64,000 bases of DNA, from the NCBI GenBank assembly GCA_028767165.1, contig JARACJ010000002.1:186001-250000 (forward strand), in the 5' to 3' direction. The notes under the pieces were generated by a model. That model was not told the origin of the DNA and made no database searches. It saw only the letters and a program-made list of their open reading frames with translations. Position numbers and translations under genes: made by a program. Each line of letters begins with the position of its first letter. Position 1 is the first letter of the stretch. This document shows, piece by piece, positions 21,899 through 31,722 of this stretch. This DNA comes from Proteobacteria bacterium DTSAM18. GTDB taxonomy: Bacteria > Myxococcota_A > UBA796 > GCA-2862545.

Positions 21899-22729
21899 AT
21901 GACCCGCGCGCTTTGGCTGCTTCCCCTGGCCCTCGTCGCATGTGGTGAGAAGAAGCCCCTTCAGGACTCCCAGCAGCCCCCCACCGGCTGGAGCAGCGAG
22001 GAGGGCATGATGGGTGAGTGCTACTACCCGCCCGACTTCTCCGCCATGACCACCATCGATCGCAAGCTCGCCCGTGGCGATGTGCTCGATCACATGATGT
22101 CCCAGTGGAACGGCTCCCGCGATGATGGCGTGAAGTTCGAGCCCCGGGTGCTCACCAACGTCGAGAACCAGCTCTTGCTCGATCCCGTGAAGATCGAAGA
22201 GGTCGTGCTCGAGAACTACGACCTGTGCAAGACCGCCATGACCGGCGGTGGCACCGACGAGTGGACTGCCTGGCTCACCCGCCTTCCGCACCGCCTCTCC
22301 GAGGGCAAGTGCCAGGGCGGCCTCGCGGGCACCATGTACAACTACCTCGAGCTCGGCATGAGCTGGCAGTTCGAGGCGCCCATCTGCAAGGACGAGACCG
22401 TCCAAGTCACCGCGTCCAGCAACGACTTCTACCGCACCAGCAACGACGGCCCCTGGGTCAACGCCGACGGCAACAAGGAAAAGTCCGCCGCGGGCGGGAA
22501 CTATCTGTGCGCCACCGAGAGTTGTTACGACGGCCAGCTGGTGATGCGCTTCCGTGGCGAGTCCGGTCGTGAGCTCATCGTCCCCATCGGCGTCCAGGAC
22601 TCCTTCCAGGCACCCGAGAACGGAACCATCGCCGTCTCCATCAACGACACCGACTTCACCGACAACGCCTTCAAGAACGAGGGTGGGGTCACGCACCACA
22701 CGCAGCTGACCTACACCCCCGTGGACTGA
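21899..22729 (+). CDS. Lipoprotein of unknown function
   Basis: 276 aa. The start at 21899 follows GAGG and gives MTRALWLLPLALVACGEKK, a signal peptide with lipobox LVAC; Glu at +3 after Cys gives no Asp-type inner-membrane retention signal. The mature part has six or more cysteines (for example GECYYPPD, LCKTAM, GKCQGG, CKDE, NYLCATESCYDG) suggesting disulfides, and a beta-rich C-terminal half. No family recognised. It is 19 bp upstream of the next secreted protein, probably co-transcribed. Confidence 0.75.
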   Translation: MTRALWLLPLALVACGEKKPLQDSQQPPTGWSSEEGMMGECYYPPDFSAMTTIDRKLARGDVLDHMMSQWNGSRDDGVKFEPRVLTNVENQLLLDPVKIEEVVLENYDLCKTAMTGGGTDEWTAWLTRLPHRLSEGKCQGGLAGTMYNYLELGMSWQFEAPICKDETVQVTASSNDFYRTSNDGPWVNADGNKEKSAAGGNYLCATESCYDGQLVMRFRGESGRELIVPIGVQDSFQAPENGTIAVSINDTDFTDNAFKNEGGVTHHTQLTYTPVD

Positions 22730-22748
22730 CACGAGGCGGAGGAACCCC

Positions 22749-23687
22749 ATGCGCAACGCACTCTTCATGATGACCGCCGGCCTGGCACTCCCCCTCGTGG
22801 CCTTCGCCGGCTTCGAGGCGAGCTCCTACAAGAAGGAGTCCCGCCAGATGGCCGCGAGCGCCTACGGCGCGTCCGCAGCGCTCGACGGCAACGTCGAGAC
22901 CGCCTGGATGATCAACCCCGAAGACGACAACATCGGGCAGTGGATCCAGATCGACGTCCCCACCGGCAAGGTCGACAAGGTCTCCTTCATCGCTGGCTGG
23001 GCGAAGTCCGATGAGTCCTGGACCGACTACTCCCGGCTCAAGTCCGGCACCATCCAGGTCTTCGACCTGAACGAGGGCGAGCCCAAGCTGGTCCACGAGC
23101 AGAAGTTCACCCTGGAAGACAAGAAGGATCGCCAGACCGTCGATCTGCCCGACGTCCAGGTGGGTGGCGAGATGAACGGCGGCCGCGTGCGCGTCGTGAT
23201 CGACGCCGTCCAGAACGGCCGCGACTACGATGCCCTGGCCATGAGCGAGATGCTCGTGCACCTCGGTGAGTTCGAGGTGCCGGTGTTCAAGTTCGACACC
23301 CCGCCCGAGTCCACCGACGGCCACGACCACCTGCTCATGAACGACGGCAACAGCCGGTCCTACTGGGTCTCCAAGCCCGGTTCCGAGACCTCCTTCTCCC
23401 TCGATGCCGGCTCCTACTCCGCGAGCTCCCTGGGCATCCAGCAGGGTCCGAAGACTCACGCCCGTCCCAAGGTGATCGAGATCTCCCACGGTGGCGACGC
23501 CACCCGCTACACGGTGCCCGACAAGTCCGGTGTGCACTACTTCGAGATCCCCGCGATCATGGGCTACACCGGCTCCGGCGTCGGCCCCATCGAGGTCAAG
23601 ATCGTCGAGACCTACGAGGGCTCCAGCAGCCAGGCCGTGGCCATCGCCGATCTGAAGCTCAAGGCCACCTTCTTCGAGCTGTTCTGA
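22749..23687 (+). CDS. Secreted protein with discoidin/NADase-type glycan-binding-like domain
   Basis: 312 aa with a Sec signal (MRNALFMMTAGLALPLVAFAG). The segment from about residue 20 (EASSYKKE, AASAYGASAALDGNVETAWM, GQWIQIDVPTGKVDKV) resembles the beta-sandwich domain found at the end of bacterial NADase-type and discoidin-like proteins, where the DGN-TAW motif forms the binding face. The C-terminal half (about 170-312) is another beta-rich region without a clear family. It probably acts in the envelope or outside the cell. A bidirectional-looking hairpin follows. Confidence 0.7.
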   Translation: MRNALFMMTAGLALPLVAFAGFEASSYKKESRQMAASAYGASAALDGNVETAWMINPEDDNIGQWIQIDVPTGKVDKVSFIAGWAKSDESWTDYSRLKSGTIQVFDLNEGEPKLVHEQKFTLEDKKDRQTVDLPDVQVGGEMNGGRVRVVIDAVQNGRDYDALAMSEMLVHLGEFEVPVFKFDTPPESTDGHDHLLMNDGNSRSYWVSKPGSETSFSLDAGSYSASSLGIQQGPKTHARPKVIEISHGGDATRYTVPDKSGVHYFEIPAIMGYTGSGVGPIEVKIVETYEGSSSQAVAIADLKLKATFFELF

Positions 23688-23719
23688 TACGTCGGGGGCA
23701 CGTCCCCCGGAGCACGAGC

Positions 23720-23773
23720 GGCCGGCATCCTCTGCATCCCGATGGGGCGGAGGTGCCGGCCGTCTGTCGTCTT
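23720..23773 (+). terminator. Terminator between convergent genes
   Basis: The arm GGCCGGCA (23720-23727) pairs with TGCCGGCC (23754-23761), extended by CCTC/GAGG around a single bulged T. The tail is GTCTGTCGTCTT. It lies between the end of the plus-strand secreted protein and the end of the minus-strand TPR protein. Confidence 0.7.
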
Positions 23774-23794
23774 GAGGGCGTTCGGGGAGTCGGT

Positions 23795-24772
23795 CTACAG
23801 CCCGTCGCAGCTGAGCCTGGCGACCCGCAGGATGCCCTGGATCTCGCTCTCGAGGGTGCCATCGTCGGCGGCCTGGGCCGCACACAGGTGGACGAGCGCG
23901 TCGTCCCGGCGACCGGCCTTGAGCAGCGCGTAGCCGTAGCCGTAGTTGGCCTCGACGTCCTGGGGACTCCTGGCGACGGCCTTGCGGAACCAGGAGATGG
24001 CCTCGCCGAAGTTGCCGTCGTCGCTGGCGGCCCAGCCTTCCTCGCGGAGCTGGGGCAGCGTGTGCACGGAACGGGCGGGTCTGGTGGGCGCGACCGTGGG
24101 CTCGGCCGGTGCCGGGCGGGCTTCGGGCGCCGGGACGGGGGCCTCTCGCGCGTCGGCGGCCTCCTCGTCTGCCTGGGGCGCCGGCGCCTCTGCGACCTGC
24201 ACCACGGGCCGCTCGGACGCCTTGGAAGGCGCCGTGGAGGGCGGCGGGGAGGTCTTCTGGGCGACCGGGGGGAGCGAGGAGCCATCGCCCACGCTGACCG
24301 GCTCCAGGGGCTGGAGCTGCAGCAGGACCGTGAGCAGCAGCGCCAGCAGGCCGACCACCAGCACGGCGGTGTTCCAGGGCGACACCCTGTGGTCCGGTGG
24401 GGGAGCCGGCGAGGTGGTGGGCCTGTGGGGCAGCGTGTGGGGCACGGTGAACCGCTCCTCCTCCTCGGAGTCGGTGCGGGGCATGAGGGTCTCGGCGGTG
24501 CGGCTGATCTCCTCCGTGGCCTCGGCCTGCAGGGACGCCAGCAGGACCTCGTGCGTGGATGGATCGGCACTGCGGAGAGGGGCTCGACCCGTGGCCTGCG
24601 CGGTGATGTGCAGCGGGGCCTCGGCGGTGTGCCCGGCCTCGGCCGCGGCGAGGAGCTGGTGCCAGGTGTCGATGGGGCACAACACCCACTGGCCCGCTGG
24701 TTCCACCCAGACGCCGGGCTCATCTCCGGGTTGCAGCTTGGAGAGGTCCAGGTCGGGGCGTTCGGCGGTCAT
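23795..24772 (-). CDS. Single-pass membrane protein with C-terminal TPR
   Basis: 325 aa, no named family. A soluble N-terminal part is about 1-140. One membrane segment (NTAVLVVGLLALLLTVLLQL) lies near 150-170, then a Pro/Ala-rich linker. A TPR module forms the last 90 residues (LREEGWAASDDGNFGEAISW, then YGYGYALLKAGRRDDALVHL), ending RLSCDGL. This C-terminal module is clearly related to that of the upstream neighbour, which ends NDLSCH. It follows that gene by 7 bp, so the two are co-transcribed and may form a complex. Confidence 0.8.
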   Translation of the reverse strand: MTAERPDLDLSKLQPGDEPGVWVEPAGQWVLCPIDTWHQLLAAAEAGHTAEAPLHITAQATGRAPLRSADPSTHEVLLASLQAEATEEISRTAETLMPRTDSEEEERFTVPHTLPHRPTTSPAPPPDHRVSPWNTAVLVVGLLALLLTVLLQLQPLEPVSVGDGSSLPPVAQKTSPPPSTAPSKASERPVVQVAEAPAPQADEEAADAREAPVPAPEARPAPAEPTVAPTRPARSVHTLPQLREEGWAASDDGNFGEAISWFRKAVARSPQDVEANYGYGYALLKAGRRDDALVHLCAAQAADDGTLESEIQGILRVARLSCDGL

Positions 24773-24779
24773 GCTTACC

Positions 24780-26801
24780 TCAATGGCAACTCAGGTCGTT
24801 CGACTTCAGCACGCCAGCCACCTCGGCCTTGGTGGTGGGGTTGGTGGCGCGGGCCTGTGCCTGACACAGGTACCTGGACGCCTCGGCGTACTCGCCCGTC
24901 TGTGTGAGGGCGTAGCCCAGACCATACAACGCTTCGGCATTCTGTGGGTCGGAAGCCAACACCTTGCGGAAGGTGCGAGCGGCGCTGAACGCGTTCGAGT
25001 CGACGGCATCCCAGCCTTCCTTGATGAGGGCATCGGGACTGGTGGCGGCGGGCTTGGGCGCCGCCTTGGGGCGAGGCTCGGGGCGCGGGGACGGCGCTGC
25101 CTCGACCTTGGGCCTGGGCGCCGGGGCGGGCGCGGCCTTGGGCTGTGGTGCCGGCTTGGGGGTGGCGACCGGTGCTTCCTTCACGGGTGTGTCTGCCTGG
25201 GCCTCGGGCTCGGCCTCTGCCTCGACCTCGGGCTCCGCATCGGCGCCCTCAGCGGGATCCTCGTCTCCGACGGCCTCGTCGGCCGCGTCGTCGGCGCGAA
25301 GGCCGGCGGTGTTGGCCTCGACGGCCTCGTCGTTGGATGCCTTCTCGGGCGTGGTGTCGCCGCCGAGGAGGAAGGCGGCACCGGCCAGGAGGACGGCGAG
25401 GATGAGCAGGGCGTACAGCGCGTTGTGCCGGTTGCCCCGGTAGTTGGCGGGCCAGTCCTCGAGATCCTGGTCGCCGTCGTCGTCGTCGTCGAAATTCACG
25501 GCGGAGGCGAGCGGAGTGCCGATGGGCAGGGGCTCGAGCTCGAGCTCGACACCCATCGCGCCGAGCTCGGACTCGATGGTGTCTTCGGGGTCGGACAGGC
25601 CGTGGCGGGAGCTGCTGATGTCGTGGCCGCTGACGGCGTACGCCGGACCGGGCTGCGGGGCATCCGCGAGAGGGGCTTCGATGGTCTGCGCGATGGCCTG
25701 GAAGAAGGGGGCCAGCGTGTCTTCGTCGCGGGCACGAACCCAGTTCGCGCCACCGAAGGAGATCCAGGCGCCGGGCTGCACACGGCGCTCGACGATCCAG
25801 CGCTGGAGCGTCGCGGTGTCGGCGATGTCGTAGTATTCGCCGACCTGGAACAGCACGATGGCACCTTCGCCGGTGGGCGGCGGCACCATGGGGGTGGTGT
25901 GGTCGGCGCCGGCGAGGGGAAGATCCGCACCGGGGTCGTCGATGTCGACGTCGTCGTCGAAGTGGAAGAAGTCGGCGGTCTGGGTCTGCTCGGGGTCGTC
26001 TTCGAAGTCCTCGCCCTGCAGCTCCTCGTCGCTCAGATCGTTGCCGAAACCCGCCAGATCGATGCCGGGCATGGCCAGGGAGGGACCGGAGGTGGACGCG
26101 TCGTCGTCGTCGAGGTCGCCGAGCTGCAGCGCGGGGCCGTCATCGTCGTCGTCGGAGGTGGCCTCGGGCGTCGGTGCGGGGGTGTCGGCGGTGGAGGCAC
26201 CGAACAGATCCCCGAAGATGTTCATGTCGATGCCATCGGGGATGTCGTCGTCGTCGTCGTCAGCCGCCGTGGGGGGCTCGACTGCGACGGACGGGACCGC
26301 ATCCTCGGGCACGGCGACGGGCTCGGGCGCCTCGACGGCGACCGGCTCTTCGACCACGACCGGTGTGGGCTGGGGATCCTCGACCGCGGCCGGCGGCGCC
26401 GGAGGCACCTCGTAGGTGGTCTCGACCCGTCGGATGTCGGCCACCGACGGCTCGACTCCCGACAGATCGAGGGCGTCCAGGAGATCGTCGGAGGTGTCGG
26501 GCGTGGTGGCGCTCGTCTCGCTGGGCGACGGCACGGAAGGCGCCTGCGCCTCCACGGGCGCGGGCGGTGCATCGGCCGGCTGAACCGCGGACGACTTGAG
26601 GGCGTCGCCGGAGGCGAGGGTGCCGAACGAGCCATCACCCGTGGGAAGCGCGATGCCGGTAGGCGGCCGGACACTCTGGCGGTGGCCGCAGCTGCTGCAC
26701 TTGAATCGGAACGAACGTCCGGAGGAGACCACCCAGGAGGGGGGCTCCACTTCGTGCGTGGACTCACACTGTTCGCAGACGACCTTCACGTTCACTCCCA
26801 T
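24780..26801 (-). CDS. Zinc-ribbon/GYF/TPR membrane protein
   Basis: 673 aa. The N-terminal zinc ribbon (CEQCESTHEV and FKCSSCGHRQ, residues 9-45) is of the MJ0042/zinc_ribbon_5 type. A long acidic, disordered region follows to about 310. A GYF-like domain lies at about 315-375 (FQVGEYYDIADTATLQRWI, VQPGAWISFGG). A membrane segment (ALYALLILAVLLAGAAFLL) is near 455. A Pro/Ala/Glu-rich periplasmic linker leads to a C-terminal TPR pair. The order zinc ribbon, GYF, membrane segment resembles AgmX/GltJ of the myxobacterial gliding machinery, but TPR replaces the TonB-like end. Function unknown. Confidence 0.8.
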   Translation of the reverse strand: MGVNVKVVCEQCESTHEVEPPSWVVSSGRSFRFKCSSCGHRQSVRPPTGIALPTGDGSFGTLASGDALKSSAVQPADAPPAPVEAQAPSVPSPSETSATTPDTSDDLLDALDLSGVEPSVADIRRVETTYEVPPAPPAAVEDPQPTPVVVEEPVAVEAPEPVAVPEDAVPSVAVEPPTAADDDDDDIPDGIDMNIFGDLFGASTADTPAPTPEATSDDDDDGPALQLGDLDDDDASTSGPSLAMPGIDLAGFGNDLSDEELQGEDFEDDPEQTQTADFFHFDDDVDIDDPGADLPLAGADHTTPMVPPPTGEGAIVLFQVGEYYDIADTATLQRWIVERRVQPGAWISFGGANWVRARDEDTLAPFFQAIAQTIEAPLADAPQPGPAYAVSGHDISSSRHGLSDPEDTIESELGAMGVELELEPLPIGTPLASAVNFDDDDDGDQDLEDWPANYRGNRHNALYALLILAVLLAGAAFLLGGDTTPEKASNDEAVEANTAGLRADDAADEAVGDEDPAEGADAEPEVEAEAEPEAQADTPVKEAPVATPKPAPQPKAAPAPAPRPKVEAAPSPRPEPRPKAAPKPAATSPDALIKEGWDAVDSNAFSAARTFRKVLASDPQNAEALYGLGYALTQTGEYAEASRYLCQAQARATNPTTKAEVAGVLKSNDLSCH

Positions 26802-26893
26802 CGGGACGGCAGGTTGACAGGCGCTTCACCGACCCCACTCTACCTGTTTCCGCGATCTGGCACGAGATCTGTCGCCCTCGAGGGTTCGGCCCC

Positions 26894-27325
26894 TCAGAAC
26901 AGGCCGAGTCCCCAGGCCGCCGCGGCACCCGCCGCGAGAAGGAGCAACACGACCAGACCGGCCTTGGAACCGCCCTTTTCTTCTGCCGCGGGCTTGGCTG
27001 CCCTGGCGGGTGCCGGGGCAGTGGGCTTCGCGGCTGCCGGCTTCTCGGGCGCGGTGGCCACGGGGGCGGCCTGTGCGGCGTCGTCGCCGGTGGCCATGCG
27101 GCGGAGGTCCTCCATCATCTCGGAGGAATGCTGCATGATGGTGGTCGGCGCGTCATCCTCGTCTTCCACGGGAGCGGCGGGAGCCATGGCCGGGGGAGCG
27201 TGGTTGGCGGGCCGGACTTCGAAGCGATGGGTACACTTGGGACAGGTCACGCGAGCGCCGCGACCCGTGATCTTGGAATCGTCGATTCGGTACCGAGCGC
27301 CACATGAAGGACAAGACACATTCAT
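26894..27325 (-). CDS. Zinc-ribbon protein with C-terminal tail anchor
   Basis: 143 aa. A textbook MJ0042 zinc ribbon opens the protein (MNVSCPSCGARYRIDD with TCPKCTHRFEV, two CxxC pairs). An Ala/Pro/Lys-rich linker follows. A single C-terminal membrane helix (LVVLLLLAAGAAAAWGLGLF) ends at the last residue. It is therefore tail-anchored with the ribbon in the cytoplasm. It lies 92 bp upstream of the larger zinc-ribbon/GYF gene in the same direction, making a cluster of three membrane proteins. No function is known. Confidence 0.8.
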   Translation of the reverse strand: MNVSCPSCGARYRIDDSKITGRGARVTCPKCTHRFEVRPANHAPPAMAPAAPVEDEDDAPTTIMQHSSEMMEDLRRMATGDDAAQAAPVATAPEKPAAAKPTAPAPARAAKPAAEEKGGSKAGLVVLLLLAAGAAAAWGLGLF

Positions 27326-27382
27326 GGGTGGACTGTCTCCTGGTAGGGAGTGCAGGCTAACACAAGGGACCGCGGATGGGAC

Positions 27383-29686
27383 TCAGCCGTCGTTCAGCAG
27401 CATCAGGTCGTCGTCCGTGGGACGGATGAGCTGGGGCCCGCTTCCGAAGTCGACCCGCAGGGATGCGCCGATTTTTCGCTGGATTTCTCCCTTGCCGAAT
27501 CTCGCGTGGAAGACTTTGGTACCCTGCGTGAGACCCGCTCGGTCGACGATGGGCTGGAGCCGATGGGGCGGGGGCTTCGGCGCGATCATCCGGACGCGCT
27601 GGTGATCCAGGAATTCCTTGAGCTCGTCGGGAGGGAGTCGGGTCTTGCGTTTCACCACATGATCCGGCGGCTGGAGCTGCTTGTCCGGGTCGTCCTCTGA
27701 GACATCGGGCAGCTCGCCGTCGCAGACCTCGAGAGGGATACCGAACAGGAACCTCGATGGCGCCACGGGCTCCACGTCGGTCTTGGGCTTGCCGGGCTCC
27801 TTGGGTTTCGCCTTGTCGCTCTTGCGTCGGATCTGCTGGCGGACGCGGCTGATGACGAGCTTCTTCTGGGCGCGGGTGAAGGCCACGTAGGCGAGGCGCC
27901 GCTCCTCGGCGATGCCGCCCTCCTCCTCCGCGGATCGTGCGTGGGGGAACTGGCCTTCGACCATGTTGACCACGAACACCACCGGATACTCGAGGCCCTT
28001 GGAGTTGTGGACGGTCATCAGGGTGACCTCGCCCTCCTCGGGGATCTCCTCGTCCTTGCCGCTCAGGGCGATGGCCTGCAGGAACGCCGACAGCACCGCG
28101 GGACCCTGGATCTCCTCGTCGCCGGGATCGAAGGAGGCCGCCGCCTTCAGCAGCAGGCGCAGGTGGTGGATGCGTTCCTTGGACTCGGTCGTGTCCTCGG
28201 CCTCGAGCATCGCGAGGTAGCCGGACTTGAGCAGCATCTCCTGGCACAGGGCCACGAGACTGGCGGTCTGGGCGAGCTCGGTGAGGTGATCGATGATGGT
28301 GACGAACTCGGCGAGGGCCTTGGCGGTGCGGCCCGAACCCCTCGCCAGGCTGCGTGCCGTCTTCAGGAGCGGCTCGCCCCGGCTGGCCGACTCCTTGCGC
28401 AGCTCCTGCACGGTCACCGTGCCGATGCCGCGGGTGGGCACGTTGCAGACGCGCAGCAGGGCGGCGTCGTCGGCGGGGTTGGCGATGAGCCGCAGGTAGC
28501 AGATGGCATCACGGATCTCCCGCCGCTCGTAGAAGCCGCGACCGCCGACCACCTTGTGGGGCAGGTTGAGCGTGGCGAAGGCGTCCATGTAGGGCTTGGC
28601 CGTGGCGTTCGTACGGTAGATCACGCAGATGTCGGAGTACTTGTAGCCCTTGCGGCGCAACTGCAGGATCGCCCGGCCCACGGCGTCGGCCTCCTTGCGG
28701 GCGTCGTCGTGGACCATGAAGGTGACGAGGGCGCCGCCGGTGGTCTCGGTCCACAGGCGCTTGACGATACGCTCGGTGTTCTTGGCCACCACGGCGTTGG
28801 CGACGGCCAGGATGGAGTCGGTGCAGCGGTAGTTCTGCTCCATGCGGACGATGGTGGCGTCCGGGAAGTCCTTCTCGAAGGACAGGATGTTCGAGATGTC
28901 GGCGCCGCGGAAGCCGTAGATGGACTGGTCGTCGTCGCCCACGACCGCGAGGTTGCGGTGGCCGGACGTGAGCATGGTGAGCAGCAGGTACTGGGAGCGG
29001 TTGGTGTCCTGGTATTCGTCGACCATGACGTACTGGAACAGCTCCTGGTACTTCTGCAGGATGTCCGGGTGCTCGGTGAACAGCTGGACGGTCTTGCCGA
29101 TCAGGTCGTTGAAGTCCATGGCGTCGGAGGCACGCAGGGCCTCCTCGTAGGCGGCCCACACCTGGATGAGGGGATCCTGGGCGTGGATGCGGTGGCTCTG
29201 CAGGAGCTCCTCGATGCCTTCCATGCGGTTCTTGTGGTGGTCGATGCGGCCGATGATGCCCTTGGGGACCACCACTTTGAGGTCGTAGCCGAGGTCGACG
29301 ATGATCTGCTTGATCATCCGGAGCTGATCGTCGTCGTCGTAGATGGAGAAGCGGGTGGTGTAGCCGAGCGCCTCGGCCTCCATGCGCAGGATGCGGCCAC
29401 AGGAGGCGTGGAAGGTGGACACCCACACCTTGTCGCCCCGCTCGCCCACGAGCTCGATCACGCGTTCCTTCATCTCCATCGCCGCCTTCTTGGTGAAGGT
29501 CACGGCGAACAGGTTCTCGGCCGGGATGCCGGCGTGGAGCATGTAGGCGATGCGGCGGGTGAGCACGCGGGTCTTGCCCGAGCCGGCGCCGGCCAGGATC
29601 AGCAGGGGCCCGTCGATCGACAGGACGGCGGCCTCCTGCTGGGGGTTGAGGGGGCCGAGCTCGGGGGGAAGCGGCGGCCTGGTCAT
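27383..29686 (-). CDS. pcrA: UvrD/PcrA-type DNA helicase
   Basis: Superfamily 1A 3'-5' helicase, 767 aa, acting in repair and removal of protein roadblocks. The N-terminus [27 protein letters not shown] holds the Q motif and Walker A. Further motifs are [10 protein letters not shown] (Ia), [10 protein letters not shown] (II), [15 protein letters not shown] (III), EQNYRC (IV), [14 protein letters not shown] (V) and [12 protein letters not shown] (VI). The C-terminus has the Tudor-like [11 protein letters not shown] motif that in PcrA contacts RNA polymerase. The ATG at 29686 overlaps the upstream gene's stop (ATGA); a longer frame into that gene is an artefact. uvrD is an equally valid name. 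Confidence 0.95.
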   Translation of the reverse strand: MTRPPLPPELGPLNPQQEAAVLSIDGPLLILAGAGSGKTRVLTRRIAYMLHAGIPAENLFAVTFTKKAAMEMKERVIELVGERGDKVWVSTFHASCGRILRMEAEALGYTTRFSIYDDDDQLRMIKQIIVDLGYDLKVVVPKGIIGRIDHHKNRMEGIEELLQSHRIHAQDPLIQVWAAYEEALRASDAMDFNDLIGKTVQLFTEHPDILQKYQELFQYVMVDEYQDTNRSQYLLLTMLTSGHRNLAVVGDDDQSIYGFRGADISNILSFEKDFPDATIVRMEQNYRCTDSILAVANAVVAKNTERIVKRLWTETTGGALVTFMVHDDARKEADAVGRAILQLRRKGYKYSDICVIYRTNATAKPYMDAFATLNLPHKVVGGRGFYERREIRDAICYLRLIANPADDAALLRVCNVPTRGIGTVTVQELRKESASRGEPLLKTARSLARGSGRTAKALAEFVTIIDHLTELAQTASLVALCQEMLLKSGYLAMLEAEDTTESKERIHHLRLLLKAAASFDPGDEEIQGPAVLSAFLQAIALSGKDEEIPEEGEVTLMTVHNSKGLEYPVVFVVNMVEGQFPHARSAEEEGGIAEERRLAYVAFTRAQKKLVISRVRQQIRRKSDKAKPKEPGKPKTDVEPVAPSRFLFGIPLEVCDGELPDVSEDDPDKQLQPPDHVVKRKTRLPPDELKEFLDHQRVRMIAPKPPPHRLQPIVDRAGLTQGTKVFHARFGKGEIQRKIGASLRVDFGSGPQLIRPTDDDLMLLNDG

Positions 29687-30786
29687 CCGGCCTGTTCCTT
29701 GAGCTTGCGGTTGCGATCGAGGATGGCCTTGCCCTTGCCGTCGATGTTCTTCTGGGGGGCCCGTGCGATGGCGAGGCCGCCGTCGGGGACGTCGTCGGTG
29801 ACCACCGCGCCCGCGCTCACGAGGGCCTGGGCCCCGATGCGGACGGGGGCCACGAGGGAGGAGTTGGTGCCGATGAAGGCACCCTCGCCGATCACGGTGC
29901 GGTGCTTGCGGGCCCCGTCGTAGTTGCAGGTGATGGTGCCCGCGCCCACGTTGACCCTCGGACCGACGTCGGCGTCGCCGAGGTAGGAGAAGTGGTTCGC
30001 CTTGGCGCCGTTGCGCAGGATGGTCTTTTTCGTCTCCACGAAGTTGCCCACCTTGACGCCCTCCTCGAGCTGGCTGCCCGGACGGAGCTGGACGAACGGC
30101 CCGACCTTGCAGCCCTCGCCCACCACGGCGCCCTCCGTGACGGTGTAGGGGAGCAGGTGGGTGCCGTCGCCGACGGTGGTGGAGGCCAGGCGCGCGCCCT
30201 GGCCGATGATGGCCCCCTTGCCCACCTGGGTGTCGAGGAGCTGGGCCCCGGACTCCACCTGGCTGCCGGCGCCCACGCGGGTGCGTCCGCGGAGGATGGC
30301 GGTGGTGGAGATGATGGCGCCGGCCTCGAGCTCGACGCCCTCCTCGATCCAGGGCCAGCACCCGGCCGGGCCCACGAAGCGGACGCCCCGATCCATCCAG
30401 GCCTCGCAGATGTGTTCCAGCAGCGCGCTCTCGGCCCGGCGCAGACCTGCCGGGCGGGCCAGGGACCATCCCTCGGTGAGGTGCTGGGGCATCTCCTCGT
30501 GGGGGCTGCCGGTCCAGGCCACGGGGGAGACCTGGGGCAGCAGCCGGGCGGTGAGGACCCCCTGCTCACGAACCATCTCCAGCGCCTGCACGAGGGTGAG
30601 CCTGCTCGGGAAGAACCGGGCGTCCCAGGTGATGTCGTCGGCGCCCGGCTTGTGGGGGATGTGCCGGACGGTCTGCAGCTGGAGCCCGGCTTCGTCGCAG
30701 GCGGCCCGCCAGCGGTCCACCAGGGACACGCCGAGCAGCGTGGCGTCTTCGATGGCGGGACTCAGGCGCAGGTGGAACGTGGGCAT
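29683..30786 (-). CDS. GlmU-like left-handed beta-helix acetyltransferase lacking a canonical uridyltransferase domain
   Basis: 367 aa. Residues from about 150 onwards are a hexapeptide beta-helix closely matching the GlmU acetyltransferase half: [40 protein letters not shown] with the catalytic His, [11 protein letters not shown], and [11 protein letters not shown]. coli GlmU is 456 aa with a 227-residue uridyltransferase first. Here the first 130 residues show no nucleotidyltransferase signature (no LAAGxGTRM). It therefore probably only acetylates glucosamine-1-phosphate, or acts on another sugar phosphate. Coupled to the helicase gene by a four-base overlap. Confidence 0.75.
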   Translation of the reverse strand: MPTFHLRLSPAIEDATLLGVSLVDRWRAACDEAGLQLQTVRHIPHKPGADDITWDARFFPSRLTLVQALEMVREQGVLTARLLPQVSPVAWTGSPHEEMPQHLTEGWSLARPAGLRRAESALLEHICEAWMDRGVRFVGPAGCWPWIEEGVELEAGAIISTTAILRGRTRVGAGSQVESGAQLLDTQVGKGAIIGQGARLASTTVGDGTHLLPYTVTEGAVVGEGCKVGPFVQLRPGSQLEEGVKVGNFVETKKTILRNGAKANHFSYLGDADVGPRVNVGAGTITCNYDGARKHRTVIGEGAFIGTNSSLVAPVRIGAQALVSAGAVVTDDVPDGGLAIARAPQKNIDGKGKAILDRNRKLKEQAG

Positions 30787-30860
30787 GGGCGTGTCCTTGT
30801 GATTTGGCGGGCCACGTTGTAGGTCGTGGCAGCGACAGGCGACAAGAGGAGAGCGAACAG

Positions 30861-31517
30861 TTGACGCAGCGATCCGGCGAGAGCGGCGGCCGCGGGAGGG
30901 GACGATCCCGGTCCGAGGCCACCCGTGGGGAGCTGATGGATGCCGCCCTCACGTTGTTCGCGGAGCAGGGCTTCGCGGGAACCTCGATCCGGCAGATCGC
31001 GAAGACCGCCGGCACCAACCTCGCGTCCGTCTCCTATCACTTCGGCGACAAGAACGGCCTGTACACCGCCGTGCTCGGTCGCCTGTACGACGACATGCGG
31101 CAGCAGGCCGTGCAGTCGCTCGTCGAGGGCACGGTGCATTCCTGGGCCGACCTCGCCCACGTGTTGTGGTCCTTCGCCCGGCGCAACCGGCAGCACATCC
31201 TGCTCGCCCACCGGCACCTGCTCGATCACGGGCAGCAGCACGCCCGGGTGGGGGAGTGGGTGGAGCCCGTGGTGCTCACGGCCGAGGCCTTCGTGCTCGC
31301 CCACCGACCCGCCTGGACCACCGTGCGGGCCCGCATGACCCTCATGGCCATCGTCCACCTTCTCGTGCGGTTCGTCCTCGATGATCGGGAGCGCGTGGCC
31401 ACCCTCGCCGGGGGGCGATCCGACGACTGGGACGCCATGGTGGAGGGCTGGTTCACCGATTTCCTCCAGGATCTGCTTGGAACCTGGGATCCGGATTGGG
31501 CCGACAGGGCGTCGTGA
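30861..31517 (+). CDS. TetR-family transcriptional regulator
   Basis: 218 aa from a TTG at 30861, chosen because AGAGGAGAG lies eight bases upstream. The helix-turn-helix is at about residues 25-70 ([20 protein letters not shown], then [20 protein letters not shown]), a clear TetR signature. The ligand domain resembles the CecR/DUF1956-like group that starts [12 protein letters not shown] basic Arg/Gly-rich stretch precedes the HTH. It diverges from the GlmU-like gene (75-bp spacer), its most likely target; no operator palindrome was recognised. Confidence 0.85.
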   Translation: MTQRSGESGGRGRGRSRSEATRGELMDAALTLFAEQGFAGTSIRQIAKTAGTNLASVSYHFGDKNGLYTAVLGRLYDDMRQQAVQSLVEGTVHSWADLAHVLWSFARRNRQHILLAHRHLLDHGQQHARVGEWVEPVVLTAEAFVLAHRPAWTTVRARMTLMAIVHLLVRFVLDDRERVATLAGGRSDDWDAMVEGWFTDFLQDLLGTWDPDWADRAS

Positions 31518-31722
31518 TCCAACGAAGATCCTGTGACGACGGATTCATCGGGTTGGACCGTGCGCCACGGATATTGAGCCTTTCAGTGGGATCAATCCGA
31601 AGACAGGATCTGACGGGCATGCTGGTGGTACCCGTGGCTACAAATCGTGGTGCTCTCTTGTGTTGCGGAAGCGGGGTTTCCTGCTTACCAGAGGGGCCGT
31701 CTTGTACACCGAGGAGTGCCCC

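Noticed and set aside
23946-27605. A 1219-codon plus-strand frame across the zinc-ribbon cluster
   Set aside because: Its product is low-complexity Gly/Ser/Arg, a shadow of the minus-strand genes, whose ribbons, GYF domain and membrane segments are real.
29687-30469. N-terminal extension of the helicase by 260 codons
   Set aside because: It overlaps the GlmU-like gene in another frame and has no domain; the helicase Q motif starts just after 29686.
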